Below, one piece after another: positions 63,813 to 64,000 of a stretch of 64,000 bases of DNA; position 1 is the stretch's first letter, and each line of letters starts with the position of its first letter. This stretch comes from Ignavibacteriales bacterium (GTDB taxonomy: Bacteria > Bacteroidota > Ignavibacteria > UBA10030 > SZUA-254). The translations under genes were made by a program, and so were the position numbers. The stretch covers positions 540,510-604,509 of the forward strand of contig JACRMQ010000006.1 in the NCBI GenBank assembly GCA_016214905.1. The letters run 5' to 3'. A model generated the notes under the pieces. The model had not been told where the DNA came from. It searched no databases and worked only from the letters and a program-made list of their open reading frames with translations.

Positions 63813-64000
63813 CTATCGACTGATGCCAAGAATTTCGTATTCCAAAGTTCCGGCAGGTACCGGTACTTTGATTTTTTCTCCCTGAACTTTCCCCATCAAT
63901 CCTTTGCCAATAGGAGAAGTAACTGAAATTTTATTTTTTTCAAAATCTGCTTCTTCAGGTGAAACGAGCAGATAGGTAACGGTTTCTTTTGTTTTTAAAT
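63813..64000 (-). CDS. greA: Transcription elongation factor GreA, C-terminal fragment
   Basis: The window edge cuts this gene; its start lies beyond 64000. The visible 62 residues are the FKBP-like C-terminal domain of GreA: TVTYLLVSPEEADFEKNKIS, VTSPIGKGLMGK and VPVPAGTLEYEILGISR. GreA rescues backtracked RNA polymerase. The coiled-coil tip that would separate GreA from GreB is out of view. Confidence 0.92.
   Translation of the reverse strand, partial: LKTKETVTYLLVSPEEADFEKNKISVTSPIGKGLMGKVQGEKIKVPVPAGTLEYEILGISR

Overview
This 64 kb window is low-GC DNA, almost wholly coding, most of it on the minus strand. It looks like a chromosome segment of a free-living Gram-negative bacterium of the FCB group (Bacteroidota, Ignavibacteria or Chlorobi relatives). 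The evidence is a secreted beta-propeller protein with a type IX secretion C-terminal domain carrying the NYPNPFN motif, several lipoproteins with Lnt-type acyltransferases, a bacillithiol enzyme (BshC), and ten promoters of the Bacteroidota type (TTG, exactly 20 bp, then TAtaTTT-like). I see no prophage, insertion sequence, CRISPR array or defence island.

Layout. 1-2655: end of a response regulator, then a Ni/Co ECF transporter (cbiMQO type). 2715-5448: an exported peroxiredoxin, a small lipoprotein and an M28 peptidase lipoprotein. 5486-8286: tryptophanase with three small genes. 8364-9670: crotonase and apt. 9769-11683: lrp-glnA. 11736-13181: PASTA protein and rpe. 13226-18149: a plus-strand nucleoside salvage operon (cdd-tdk-nupC-punA), then bshC. 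18150-18744: a repeat-rich gap. 18745-27402: the rimP-nusA-infB-rbfA-ribF-rpsO-pnp operon. 27446-32588: acyP-ispF-dedA-pap2-lnt-ltaE and a thioesterase broken by a stop codon. 32620-34164: a PAS histidine kinase. 34145-40465: an acyl-CoA mutase large subunit with the active-site residues of isobutyryl-CoA mutase, a UbiA transferase, DUF362, an EamA transporter and a second Lnt. 40616-45075: a 1462-residue secreted 24-repeat propeller. 45095-50967: purF-pgsA-ftsY-epimerase-mutL. 50964-55147: nadB, coaE, rny and a structured RNA next to zapA. 55204-62560: zapA, a coiled-coil gene, pheT, pheS, rplT, rpmI, infC, thrS. 62653-63212: tRNAs Val, Leu, Cys, Gly and their promoter. 63275-64000: a CYTH protein and the end of greA.

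The genes are ordinary, but the regulatory layer is worth attention. Three translation-related units (rimP-nusA-infB, thrS-infC-rpmI-rplT and pheS-pheT) each have an intrinsic terminator only 5 to 44 nt before the first start codon, which suggests transcription attenuation. The thrS leader also has a short reading frame and a stem that competes with the terminator. infC appears to start at AUA, lrp has paired operators over its own promoter, and zapA and rny flank an RNA of about 260 nt whose ends pair (possibly 6S-like).
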